DNA from: Acidobacteriota bacterium
Lineage (GTDB): Bacteria > Acidobacteriota > Terriglobia > Terriglobales > Acidobacteriaceae
Reading direction: 5' to 3'
Assembly: GCA_003225555.1 (NCBI GenBank)
Contig: QIAM01000039.1
Coordinates: 62,001 to 126,000, forward strand
DNA length: 64,000 nucleotides
In this document: in pieces, positions 20,407-29,064 of the stretch
How positions within the stretch are numbered: the first letter of the stretch is position 1
Layout: every line of letters starts with the position of its first letter
Program-made: the position numbers and the translations under genes
Notes under the pieces: generated by a model
What the model saw: only the letters and a program-made list of their open reading frames with translations
What the model was told of the DNA's origin: nothing
The model's database searches: none

Positions 20407-21726
20407 ATGAGAGCTCTAAATTTCTTGGGGACTGTGCTCCTAGTCTCGCTGCCTGGTTATGCCGTGCAAGGTGACACTCCTCAAGCCGCATCGGCGAATC
20501 CGGACAATGCTGTTCTCATGCAAAAGATCCGCGATCTCGAGGACCGGGTGATCGCTCTGGAGGGGGAGATTCGGCAAATGAAGGCTCAGGAAGCTCCGGT
20601 CGCGCCACCGGCGGCGGCCCCGGCCAACGCTGAGTCGAATACGCACGCGGCAGGCCCCACGCTGCAATCCCAGGTTCCCACCCTGGGCGCCGTTACGAGC
20701 GGGACTGGAACTCAGGTAGTGCTGGGCGGGGCCGGGGGTAGCGCCGCGAAGGCCTTGAACCCAGACATTAGTGCGATCGGTGATTTCATCAGCGTGGCCG
20801 GCCACAATCCGGTGCAACCCTCCCCATCGTTGGAGATGCACGAGTCGGAATTGGGCTTTCAGGCCATCATTGATCCCTATGCGCGCGGCGATTTCTTCCT
20901 CTCTTTCGGCGAGGAAGGAGTGACCTTGGAGGAGGGTTACATCACCTTCACCGCGCTGCCCAGAGGGTTTGTGGCCAAGGTCGGAAAGATGCGGTCCGCC
21001 TTTGGAAAGGTGAATACTCTCCACAACCACGTCCTACCTTGGGTTGACCGCCCGTTGGTCACAAACAACCTGGTAGGGGGGGAAGATGGAATCGACGATG
21101 CTGGCGTGTCGATCGAGCGGATACTTCCGGCCCCGAAGGGAATCTTCCTGGAAGCCACGGGACAGCTTTTCCGGGGAGACTCCGGCACTCAGCAGAGTCC
21201 GGTCTTCCGGGCTTCCGGCAAGGGCGACGTCAGCGCGGTGGCGCACCTGCGATCCTACAGAGACCTAACCGAGTCAACCAACATTGATCTGGGGCTCTCC
21301 TACGCACGTGGCCACAATAATCTCGGAACCAACTTTCTGACCCAACTCTACGGCATTGATGCCACCCTGCGCTGGAAGCCGCTGCGGCGCTCTATTTATC
21401 ATTCCTTCATCGGGCGAGGTGAGTTTACCTGGAGCCAGCGCCAGCAGTTGCCTTCCGAACAACGCGCATTCGGCTTCTACACTTCGGGCGATTATCAGTT
21501 GGGCCGCCGCTGGTTTGTTGGGGGACGCTTTGATCGTTCCGATCGCAGTGAGTTTGCCAACCTGACCGATCAAGGCGCTTCCGCGGTCTTGACCTACTGG
21601 CCGAGCGAGTTCAGCCAGGTGCGCGGTCAATACCGTTACACGCGCTACGCAGGTAATATCGATACCAATGAATTCCTGATGCAAGTGATGTTTTCGCTCG
21701 GCGCGCATGGTGCGCATCCGTTCTAG
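20407..21726 (+). CDS. Predicted outer-membrane beta-barrel protein linked to zinc/manganese uptake
   Basis: A 439-residue protein with a Sec signal (MRALNFLGTVLLVSLPGYAV). A short coiled coil (about residues 35-60: MQKIRDLEDRVIALEGEIRQ) and a Pro/Ala-rich linker follow. The rest is a barrel-like domain with alternating aromatic strands ending in FLMQVMFSLGAHGAHPF. The order resembles trimeric porins, where a coiled coil precedes the barrel. It is the first gene of an operon with a ZnuA-type binding protein (7 bp downstream) and a ZnuB-type permease. The simplest reading is the outer-membrane channel for the same metal; this is inference. GGGAGGA precedes the ATG at 20407. Confidence 0.65.
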   Translation: MRALNFLGTVLLVSLPGYAVQGDTPQAASANPDNAVLMQKIRDLEDRVIALEGEIRQMKAQEAPVAPPAAAPANAESNTHAAGPTLQSQVPTLGAVTSGTGTQVVLGGAGGSAAKALNPDISAIGDFISVAGHNPVQPSPSLEMHESELGFQAIIDPYARGDFFLSFGEEGVTLEEGYITFTALPRGFVAKVGKMRSAFGKVNTLHNHVLPWVDRPLVTNNLVGGEDGIDDAGVSIERILPAPKGIFLEATGQLFRGDSGTQQSPVFRASGKGDVSAVAHLRSYRDLTESTNIDLGLSYARGHNNLGTNFLTQLYGIDATLRWKPLRRSIYHSFIGRGEFTWSQRQQLPSEQRAFGFYTSGDYQLGRRWFVGGRFDRSDRSEFANLTDQGASAVLTYWPSEFSQVRGQYRYTRYAGNIDTNEFLMQVMFSLGAHGAHPF

Positions 21727-21733
21727 GAGAGAC

Positions 21734-22681
21734 ATGAGAAGACGCAGCCGTTCTTTCCGTTTCACGATGTTTGTGGCGTCGGCCTTGCTGCTCTGGACGC
21801 TGGCTTTGCCAATCGGGGCACACGCCAAGAAGGTCACCGTGGTCACCTCGACTACCGATATGGCGGCGCTTACCCAGGAGGTTGGTGGGGACAAAGTCAG
21901 TGTTGAGTCAATCGCCAAAGGCTATCAGGACCCGCACTTTGTCGAGGCTAAGCCCAGCTTTCTGCTCAAGCTGCGTCAGGCCGATCTGCTGGTGGTGGTG
22001 GGGCTGCAACTGGAAATTGGCTGGCTTCCGCCGCTGATTAACCAGAGCGGGAATCCCCGGATCCAGGTAGGCGCGCCGGGCTATTTGGACGCATCTCAGT
22101 TTGCAGAGATCCTGGAGATTCCGCAGGGAACGGTCACTCGCGCAGAGGGGGACGTGCACCCCTTGGGAAACCCGCATTATTGGCTTGATCCGGACAATGG
22201 GAGGCGGATTGCCAGAGGGATCGCCAACAAGCTGAGCGAGGCGGACCCGGGCGATGCGGCATATTTCCAACAACGTTTCCAGGATTTCGACAATCGGCTG
22301 ACTGCGGCGGAGCAGAAGTGGGAAGGGGAGATGAAACCCTATCGTGGACGTAAGGTCGTTACCTATCACCGCTCATTCCCCAACTTCGCCAAACACTTCG
22401 GCCTCGATGTGATCGGCTACGTCGAGCCGAGGCCGGGGATTCCGCCGACACCCACGCATACCCTGGAACTGATCCAACTGATGAGGCGAGAGACTTGCAA
22501 GGTGGTACTGGTCGAGCCCTATTTCGACCTCAAGACACCGCAGTCGATTGGACGGGAAACCGGGGCGCAGGTAGTCGTGTACCTGCCATCGGTCGGTGGG
22601 GAAAAAGGCGTGGAAGACTACTTCAAGCTCTTCGACTACGATATCGATCTGTTGATCAAAGCCTTTAGCGCAACCCGATAG
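21734..22681 (+). CDS. Metal ABC transporter substrate-binding protein, ZnuA/cluster A-1 family
   Basis: A 315-residue periplasmic protein with a signal peptide (FTMFVASALLLWTLALPIGA). Predicted ligands for Zn or Mn are His in the YQDPHFVEAKPSF segment, His in LGNPHYWLDP, His in VTYHRSFPNFAKHFGL and an acidic residue near VLVEPYFD. It lacks the long His-rich loop of high-affinity zinc ZnuA, so Mn2+ or Zn2+ are both possible. It would deliver metal to the permease encoded 7 bp downstream. The ATG at 21734 follows AGGAGA. Confidence 0.85.
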   Translation: MRRRSRSFRFTMFVASALLLWTLALPIGAHAKKVTVVTSTTDMAALTQEVGGDKVSVESIAKGYQDPHFVEAKPSFLLKLRQADLLVVVGLQLEIGWLPPLINQSGNPRIQVGAPGYLDASQFAEILEIPQGTVTRAEGDVHPLGNPHYWLDPDNGRRIARGIANKLSEADPGDAAYFQQRFQDFDNRLTAAEQKWEGEMKPYRGRKVVTYHRSFPNFAKHFGLDVIGYVEPRPGIPPTPTHTLELIQLMRRETCKVVLVEPYFDLKTPQSIGRETGAQVVVYLPSVGGEKGVEDYFKLFDYDIDLLIKAFSATR

Positions 22682-22688
22682 GAGCTCC

Positions 22689-23579
22689 ATGGCTATCCTT
22701 CCCTTCCTGCTGGCGCCTTTTTTAGCCAGCCTGATCTTGACCGGCATTCACGCATACCTCGGCGTTCATGTGGTGGAGCGCGGGGTCATCTTCGTTGATT
22801 TGGCGCTGGCGCAAATTGCCGCGCTCGGGGCCACGACTGCCATCTTGATTGGCATGGACCCTCATGGCGGCGGAGCCTACTGGCTCAGCCTGGCGTTTAC
22901 CTTCGTAGGCGCGGCGATTTTCGCCTTTGCCCGGACGAGGCGGGGACATATCCCGCAAGAGGCCTTCATCGGCATCGCCTACTCCGTGGCCTCGGCGGCC
23001 GCGATTCTGGCCATGAGCAAGGCAACCGGCGAAACCGAGCATCTGAAGGACATGCTGGTAGGGAACATCCTGGCAGTCTCCATGCACGACGTGGTGAAGA
23101 CCGCGATTCTCTACGGCGTGATCGGCCTGTTCCACTATATCTTCCGCAAACAGTTCTTGCTGATCTCTACCAATCCGGAGGCGGCTGAAGCTCAGGGACT
23201 CAGCATCCGGTTCTGGGATTTCTTGTTCTATGCGTCGTTCGGTTTTGTTGTGACTTCCTCGGTAGCCATCGCGGGCGTGCTCCTGGTCTTTTGCTATCTC
23301 GTGGTTCCATCAGTGGGCGCCATGCTTTTTGCCGACAAGATCGGGCGGCGGCTGGCGATCGGCTGGACTATGGGGACTTTGGTTTCAGGACTCGGCGTGT
23401 ACTTCTCGGTGTTGCTGGACACGCCCACGGGCGCGACCATCGTATGCACCTTCGGTGCGGTTCTGATCGTGATGTTCTTCATCCATTTGCTTTTCTTCCA
23501 CGGGGGCAAGGCTCCTGCCCTAAATGGTGCAACCTCAGCAGAAAACCCGCAGGACCGTGTCGTCCAGAGGCATCACTAG
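22689..23579 (+). CDS. Metal ABC transporter permease, ZnuB family
   Basis: A 296-residue inner-membrane protein with about eight helices typical of the ABC-3 family (VERGVIFVDLALAQIAALGA, GIAYSVASAAAIL, SVAIAGVLLVFCYLVVPSVG). It forms the channel for metal delivered by the ZnuA-type protein upstream. No ABC ATPase (ZnuC) gene is present on either side: the next DNA is an SDR remnant on the opposite strand. The ATPase must be encoded elsewhere, or was lost when the right part of the segment decayed. Confidence 0.88.
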   Translation: MAILPFLLAPFLASLILTGIHAYLGVHVVERGVIFVDLALAQIAALGATTAILIGMDPHGGGAYWLSLAFTFVGAAIFAFARTRRGHIPQEAFIGIAYSVASAAAILAMSKATGETEHLKDMLVGNILAVSMHDVVKTAILYGVIGLFHYIFRKQFLLISTNPEAAEAQGLSIRFWDFLFYASFGFVVTSSVAIAGVLLVFCYLVVPSVGAMLFADKIGRRLAIGWTMGTLVSGLGVYFSVLLDTPTGATIVCTFGAVLIVMFFIHLLFFHGGKAPALNGATSAENPQDRVVQRHH

Positions 23580-23692
23580 ACGGCTCGCGGCAGCGTGGTC
23601 CATGCAAGGCGCTCATCAATGAACGGCGAAATCCGGCTTGCCTGCGATCGCGATAGCCACTGGATCGCGAGTGGTGCTGCCCCCCGGCTCGA

Positions 23693-23955
23693 AACGTCCA
23701 GTCTTCCGAAGGCAGAATCGACTTCTTTGAATAACCGCGCGACATCTGCGGCCTTGGACACGTCGGCCCCCCGACCGAGATCGCTTCGCCCCCGTTGTCG
23801 GTGATCGCCTGAGCAACGCGTTCGGCGCCTTCCCGGTCGGAGGAATAGTTCACGGCCACGCGCGCGCCGGCAGCTCCCAAGGCCGTTGCAATCCCACCGC
23901 CTATGCCTTTGGACTCGCCCGTCACGATCGCCACTTTATTAGACAGTCTACTCAT
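23693..23955 (-). pseudogene. N-terminal remnant of an SDR dehydrogenase
   Basis: Starts normally (MSRLSNKVAIVTGESKGIGG, NYSSDREGAERVAQAITDNG, EAISVGG). It then changes frame in a run of six G near 23777 and continues VSKAADVARLFKEVDSAFGRLDV in another frame. The NNAG and YxxxK half of the enzyme is absent; what follows to 23580 has no SDR similarity. It is therefore a truncated, frameshifted gene convergent with znuB. Confidence 0.7.
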
Positions 23956-24813
23956 ACCCTTCACCATTGTTCTTGATCCGACTCCCCATACCCCCCGGAA
24001 ACGTCCATCACTGTGAATTGCGTCTCGCGCGTATGGAAATCTCGATTTATGCCCCTTTTACATGGTAGGTGACATCAGCGATCCACGTCCCGTGACAGGG
24101 CAGAGTTCTAAACTTGTTCTTGAGCGAAGCCCAAACAACGTCCCTCAACAAATCGCTTTTAAGTAGTTTATTTTCAATAACTTGGCTGAGAGAGTGGGAT
24201 TCGAAAACACAGTATAACGTACATTTAACAACATGAGGGCCAAGCGATGACACGTAAGGTCCCCGAAAGATATGGTAAGAACACTAACAGAGCGCAAATA
24301 GAGCGCCAGTTTCAAGAGACCGTCGCGGCCTCCGCTGTCGTAGGATCGCAGGAGGAGTCGTTTCCGGTCGCCGGCACCGGTCAGCACCGATTTCCCGATG
24401 TGAAGCCTCGCACTCCCGTGGCATCGCCGTCAAAGCTAGTCGCGGCGTTCACCCGGCCTTTGGCAAGAGCGGTTCTCATTGTTCTCGACCTCCGGCGATT
24501 CAATCGAGATCAGCAACCACTTCAGAGGGAATTTGGAGTTTCGAAGCCGGGCAGAAGGTCTGATGTTCCACGGGCGTCAGAGCGGACTCAACGACGTCGG
24601 CGCGTGCAATGTGCCAGCGCGGCGCGAGGCGGGTTTGTAGAGAGCTAACGGTCGCTTGTATCGGCAATGATGCGGCCGCCACGGCGGACCAGGAGCCCAC
24701 GGGAGGCCTGGCGGATGTCGATGCGATGGTAACTGTCGGCGGCGTGCCCCAAGATCCGTTCGTCTTCATGCGTAGAAGGCGTCCATGGCCGGCCATTCCA
24801 ACGCAAACGTTAG
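23956..24813. other. Non-coding or degenerate stretch
   Basis: No open frame here has a recognisable product, and frames on both strands show arginine/serine-rich noise. AT-rich sequence around 24150-24240 surrounds the right copy of the tRNA-like repeat. The part from 24240 to 24810 may be worn-out coding DNA leading into the histidine-kinase remnant, but I cannot name it. Confidence 0.5.
24181..24203 (-). repeat. tRNA-Ser 3'-end-like direct repeat, right copy (att-like)
   Basis: Minus strand reads TTCGAATCCCACTCTCTC then AGCCAAG, matching a tRNA-Ser end (TTCGAATCCC...CCGCCA) with one change. The 16-mer core is identical to that at 19751-19766, 4.4 kb away, in the same orientation. AT-rich DNA (TTGAAAATAAACTACTTAA) follows the CCA-like end. 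No acceptor-stem 5' half lies nearby, so this is a fragment, not a tRNA gene. Confidence 0.5.
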
Positions 24814-25131
24814 TTGCTGGGTTTTTCGAAGGTAGTCTGCAACGTTACAGAACGCAAGCTAGCAGAACAGAGTCTGCGCGATCTTTCTGGCCAGTTATTA
24901 CAGATACAGGACGAAGAGAGAAGACGTTTCGCGCGCGAGCTTCATGATAGTACAGGGCAGCTAATTGCGGCCGTGAGCATGAACTTGCAGCCGCTAGAAA
25001 AAGAAGCCAACACGATTAGTCCCTGTACCGTTAAGCTCGTCAAGGAGAGTCTGACCTTGTCGCTGAACTGTCTAATAAGGTCCGAATCACGCGATTGCCG
25101 AGGTCAGGCCCGAATCAGCGGACTCAGTTGA
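24814..25131 (+). pseudogene. Fragment of a sensor histidine kinase (HisKA_3 type)
   Basis: Carries the end of a PAS/PAC domain (GFSKVVCNVTERKLAEQSLR) and the dimerisation/phosphoacceptor helix (LQIQDEERRRFARELHDSTG, with the H-box His). It then loses frame at about 25053: the expected LVAELSNKVRI continues in the +1 frame. No ATPase domain follows before the heparinase-like gene, and no sensor part precedes. This is a dead fragment of a NarL-partner type kinase. Confidence 0.7.
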
Positions 25132-25159
25132 ACGACCCTCAATAGCCGCCCTGCTGGCC

Positions 25160-27511
25160 TCACACCCTGATGATGCGCAGACGGAGATTCCCGGATAGAC
25201 CCTTATCCAACCGCAGGATTCCGTGCGGGTTCGTCTGGATACGAAGAAGGTCTGTCTCAACTCCCGGCAATGCCGCCGCTGGCGGCGAGGGAACGTTCGG
25301 TCCGTAGAAGCACAACTCGTAAACCGCGTTGGGCTGCAGGCTCGACAACGTCAACGACGTGCAAGCCAACTCGGGCAGCGAGACTTCCCCGCCACGGCTC
25401 GCTGACTCTGATGTGGCGAACAAAACGCACGGGCCTTGCTCTGAGACAGCTCCCACAAAGTTCACGCCATCGGTCAGCGCGGCTCTTTTCTTTCCGGTCG
25501 TCCCGAGGTCGCCGATTTCGAAGACGTGCAGGAAGAAGTCTTCTTCGGCAGACACTGACGGCGACACTTCGATGCGCCAGGCACCAGGTACAACATTCCG
25601 GCGATTTGACGGCGAGATTCTGGAAAAGTCGTCGCCCCAAAAAGTCCTCCACATGTGTACCAGCTTCGGATCCTGTGGCAAAGGCCCGCCTTCCGCAGGT
25701 TCGAGGGGCCAATTCTCGCCACTACCCCAGGGACCTCCATTGTCGTTGCCAGGTGTGTAGAACTCTTCTCCGGGACCACCTCGCCGTGTGACGACGCGCT
25801 CCCGGGGAAGCAACGAATGAACCAGGAGTTCCCCTTTGTCTTCCCGGAAGCGAAAGGTGCTCGCATTCCTGAATTCCTTTGCCTCCGCGGTCCCCTGTCC
25901 CAAATCTTGATCGACGAGCGGTTGATTGACACCATGCAATAGCCAGGCTTTTCGGAAGGAAGGGTTCGTGCTGACCACGCAATCAAAGACGAAGAGCAGG
26001 TTTTGCGGCGGGACATATACGATTTCGCGAGTGAACTTCTTCACCTTTTCCACTGAATACGCCCTGGTCGCATCACCCAAGGCGTAGTGATATTGCCCGG
26101 GCACATAATCGACGACGCGCATCGAGCCCAGGTCCCAGAGGTCGCGCGTGCGCTGCCAATCCTTCGGACTGCGGATCGTGTTCCAGTAGCGGGAGGAATT
26201 CATACGCTGCCCTCCATCGTTGGCGGCCCGCAGCAGGTTCTCGGACCAGAAGAATTGTTCCGAGGGCTCGTACACCAGCACCGAGTTGTGCGCAATGGTG
26301 CGGCGGTAGTAATTGAGGTAGTGGGGGCTCTCGCTGTCTGTGTAGTCGGCGCCGCTGTCGATGGCGAGATAGCCGCGGTGGTAGATGTTGATCTGGTTTT
26401 GATCGAGGTGTTGGTGCTTCGCCAGGTAAGCCCCGCAATCGAATTCGATCCAGGTCGAGTCCTTCATCCAGCCATCGCGGATAACGAGGTGTCCTACGCC
26501 GGGAAAGTAGCGCTGTCTGGGAAGGTCATTCTCGCTGGCAAGAGCAGGATCACTCGGCGTGACTTCCGGGTCGTTCCAGAGAAACTCGAGCACGGGCAGC
26601 GTCCACTGCTTCGCGAAAAATCCGCTGTTGCGGAGGAGCCACGCGCTGTATGGATCCTTGAAGCGGTTTACCGCGTATCCGATCACTGACGTGTCACGCG
26701 AATCCGGGATCGGGTACTCATTGTCGCCCTCGCGCGAAGGCGTGCCATCGGGAAGGAGTTTATAGAGGTATGTGTTGCCGATATTTCGGAACAACGAATA
26801 GTGTTGCGCCGGATCGATGCCAGTCGTGGTGCGCTGCAATTCCGCCAGGAGCGTAAGTGAGGCCCAGGTGATGCGCATGTAGTCCATCGACTCGTGATAG
26901 CTGCCTTCCGGTGTTGCAAAGTCTGTAATCTCGAGAATATTGGTGAAACACTTTGTGACCTTCTCGCGCCAAGCCTCGCAACGGTTCCTGCAGCCTGTGT
27001 AGCCTTCGAGCGCGGCTGAGACGAATGAGGGCAGACAAAGAAAGCGGGCAGCGTAGTTGTGATAGGAAAAAACGCTGGGATCGGCAAAATCTTCGGTCGC
27101 CAGCATCGTCGTGGCACCATCCATCAACTCCGTCGCAATCCGATCCCGCAAAGTCTGCTCGAACCCCGGATAGTCGGAAAGCCAATCGAAGGCCAATGAC
27201 CATCGCGCGTAATCCAACCAAGAGCGGGAGGGCCTTGTCCCTTTTGCGGGATGATTCCTCCGCATGGCGTTCAAAACCTTCTCGGCGAAACCCTTGTCGC
27301 CTGTCAGTTGCCACGAAAGCGCCCAACCTTCCATGTCATCGGATGGTCGCATTCCCATCTGATAGCGACTCTTCAGGAGCACCAGACCCGTAAAAGGATC
27401 GGTCTTGCCAATGAGGAGACGAGGACGAGATACCAGGGACTCCGCACTACTCCTTAATATGGTGAGACTGATCGTCGCTCCCAATGCCATCATGAAGTCT
27501 CGACGCTTCAT
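25160..27511 (-). CDS. Heparinase II/III-like polysaccharide lyase, exported
   Basis: A 783-residue protein with a Tat-like N-terminus (MKRRDFMMALGATISLTILR). An alpha/alpha-toroid domain occupies about residues 30-380 (WALSWQLTGDKGFAEKVLNA, SYHESMDYMRITW). A heparinase II/III beta-sandwich follows from about 390, marked by YFPGVGHLVIRDGW, AKHQHLDQNQINIYHRGYLA and IAHNSVLVYEP. Enzymes of this fold cleave uronic-acid-containing polysaccharides by beta-elimination; the exact polymer is unknown. The ATG at 27511 gives the Tat signal; the frame is open to 27604. It is divergent from the DeoR-LacI regulator, which probably controls it. Confidence 0.8.
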   Translation of the reverse strand: MKRRDFMMALGATISLTILRSSAESLVSRPRLLIGKTDPFTGLVLLKSRYQMGMRPSDDMEGWALSWQLTGDKGFAEKVLNAMRRNHPAKGTRPSRSWLDYARWSLAFDWLSDYPGFEQTLRDRIATELMDGATTMLATEDFADPSVFSYHNYAARFLCLPSFVSAALEGYTGCRNRCEAWREKVTKCFTNILEITDFATPEGSYHESMDYMRITWASLTLLAELQRTTTGIDPAQHYSLFRNIGNTYLYKLLPDGTPSREGDNEYPIPDSRDTSVIGYAVNRFKDPYSAWLLRNSGFFAKQWTLPVLEFLWNDPEVTPSDPALASENDLPRQRYFPGVGHLVIRDGWMKDSTWIEFDCGAYLAKHQHLDQNQINIYHRGYLAIDSGADYTDSESPHYLNYYRRTIAHNSVLVYEPSEQFFWSENLLRAANDGGQRMNSSRYWNTIRSPKDWQRTRDLWDLGSMRVVDYVPGQYHYALGDATRAYSVEKVKKFTREIVYVPPQNLLFVFDCVVSTNPSFRKAWLLHGVNQPLVDQDLGQGTAEAKEFRNASTFRFREDKGELLVHSLLPRERVVTRRGGPGEEFYTPGNDNGGPWGSGENWPLEPAEGGPLPQDPKLVHMWRTFWGDDFSRISPSNRRNVVPGAWRIEVSPSVSAEEDFFLHVFEIGDLGTTGKKRAALTDGVNFVGAVSEQGPCVLFATSESASRGGEVSLPELACTSLTLSSLQPNAVYELCFYGPNVPSPPAAALPGVETDLLRIQTNPHGILRLDKGLSGNLRLRIIRV

Positions 27512-27535
27512 TCGAGAGAACCTTTCCCTTGCAAA

Positions 27536-27691
27536 GTAAAAACAAGTATACGAAAGGCAAAGGGAAACCTGCGAATTTTTACGGCGCCTTGTGCTACAGC
27601 GCACGCCCTAAGTAACTATTTATGGCTTAATAGCTTGGAGATGTGTTCATGACCGCCTGCCTGCCCCTCAAGCACCTTTCGTTTGTTTTGC
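27536..27691. promoter_or_regulatory. Divergent control region with a pair of inverted similar motifs
   Basis: Between the lyase (start 27511) and the regulator (start 27758), AAAACAAGTATACGAAAGG ends at 27557. A shortened inverted relative, CCTTTCGTTTGTTTTGC, lies at 27675-27691. Both share ACGAAAGG and AAAACAA. They are well placed, one near each promoter, to be operators of the divergent LacI/DeoR-type regulator. This is pattern recognition only. Confidence 0.3.
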
Positions 27692-27757
27692 TCTCATTCT
27701 GTGTATAGAATATGGTGCAACAGGCAGCCCGTTTCAACGCCTGGCAGGGAAACCAAA

Positions 27758-29038
27758 ATGGCGTCCGGTCCGCGACTGTTAGCTGAACAACGTAGGCGCA
27801 AGATACTTGAGTTTATCGAGCAGAAGGGACAGATCACGGTCCGTGAGCTGGCGAGCCGGTTTTCGGTTTCCGCCGTGACAGCGCGCGGCGATCTTGATGC
27901 TCTCTGCTCAGCTGGTCTCGCGGTTCGGTCCCATGGCGGCGCAGTGCGGAAGCTAGAGTCGGGTTCGGACCCCAGTACCTCATCCAAGGAGTCTCAAAGA
28001 TTCGCCGAGGTGGCCCGGCTAGCCAAAGTCAGCCTGAGCACCGTCTCCCGCGTAGCCCAAGGAAATTCCAAGATCGCACCATCGGTGCAGGCCTCCGTTC
28101 TCGCGGCCGCGCGAGACCTGGGTATCAGCCTCGCATCCGACGCAAGGAATCGCACCATCACGTTTATCCTTGGCAATCGTGATACGGTAAATGAATTCCA
28201 GTCCAAGGTTCTTCTTGGAGCCGAGGGATACTGTACACGCCAAGACTGGGCGCTCCATTTCGTCTCTTTTCGTTCCGATCTGAATGCACCGCTGAGCAGT
28301 TTGAGCCTTCCCGAAGTCCTGACGTCATCGAACCGGCCGAGCGGAGTCATCTTGAGCGGCACACACTCCGCCAACATTCTGTCCGCCCTCTCGGAAAAGA
28401 AGATCCCCTTCTCTCTGGTTGGAAACAATATTGTCGGCGATTGGCAGCCAGAGCAATACGACTGCGTTTTCACTGATGACGTGCGAGGATCTGCGGAGAT
28501 CACGCGCTATCTCATCGCGCAGGGTCACCGGAACATCTGGTATATCGGAAACCAGCGGCTACCCTGGTTTGCGCGGTGCGCTCGCGGATATCGGCAGGCG
28601 ATGCAAGAAGCAGACCTCGAACCCCGTTTCAGTGAGATCGGCTCGGAAGATCGCGAACTGGGATACCTGGCCGTCAAGGCTCTGCTGGCCACGGGTGAGC
28701 GCCCTACCGCACTCTTTGTCGGGACCGATCAGGCCGCCTCGGGTGTGTACCAGGCGCTGCAGGATTCTGGAACCCGAATTCCTGATGACATCAGCGTTGC
28801 CGGCTTCAATGACACCATTGGTGAAGTCTTGCATCCAGGGCTGACGACTGTGCGCGAGTTTCCGAAAGAACTGGGCGTGCATCTGGCTGAATTTGCTATC
28901 CGCAGAATCCAGGAACCGAACCTTCCTCCGCAACAACTGATCATGCCGACAGAACTCATTCGACGAGAGAGCGTGCAGCAGATTGCTCCGGGACATTCGT
29001 ACGTATCCTCGTTCGCGCTGCAAGAACACGCGCTGTGA
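27758..29038 (+). CDS. Transcriptional regulator with DeoR-type and LacI-type DNA-binding domains
   Basis: A 426-residue protein with an unusual layout. Residues 8-64 are a DeoR winged helix (EQRRRKILEFIEQKGQITVR, RGDLDALCSAGLAVRSHGGA). Residues 81-126 are a full LacI helix-turn-helix with hinge (FAEVARLAKVSLSTVSRVAQ). Residues about 133-410 form a LacI-type periplasmic-binding fold (VFTDDVRGSAEITRYLIAQG, GFNDTIGEVLHPGLTTV). It should bind a sugar or sugar derivative and repress the divergent lyase and the downstream esterase. The ATG at 27758 follows CAGGGA; starting earlier adds unrelated residues. The join between the two heads (residues 65-80) is Ser-rich and linker-like, so this reads as one real fusion protein. 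Confidence 0.85.
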   Translation: MASGPRLLAEQRRRKILEFIEQKGQITVRELASRFSVSAVTARGDLDALCSAGLAVRSHGGAVRKLESGSDPSTSSKESQRFAEVARLAKVSLSTVSRVAQGNSKIAPSVQASVLAAARDLGISLASDARNRTITFILGNRDTVNEFQSKVLLGAEGYCTRQDWALHFVSFRSDLNAPLSSLSLPEVLTSSNRPSGVILSGTHSANILSALSEKKIPFSLVGNNIVGDWQPEQYDCVFTDDVRGSAEITRYLIAQGHRNIWYIGNQRLPWFARCARGYRQAMQEADLEPRFSEIGSEDRELGYLAVKALLATGERPTALFVGTDQAASGVYQALQDSGTRIPDDISVAGFNDTIGEVLHPGLTTVREFPKELGVHLAEFAIRRIQEPNLPPQQLIMPTELIRRESVQQIAPGHSYVSSFALQEHAL

Positions 29039-29064
29039 CGAGTCTGGGGTTCCTCATTCGAACG

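Noticed and set aside
19748-24203. A complete tRNA-Ser gene at either repeat
   Set aside because: Only the 3' part is present; no matching acceptor 5' half or anticodon arm lies within 100 bp of either copy.
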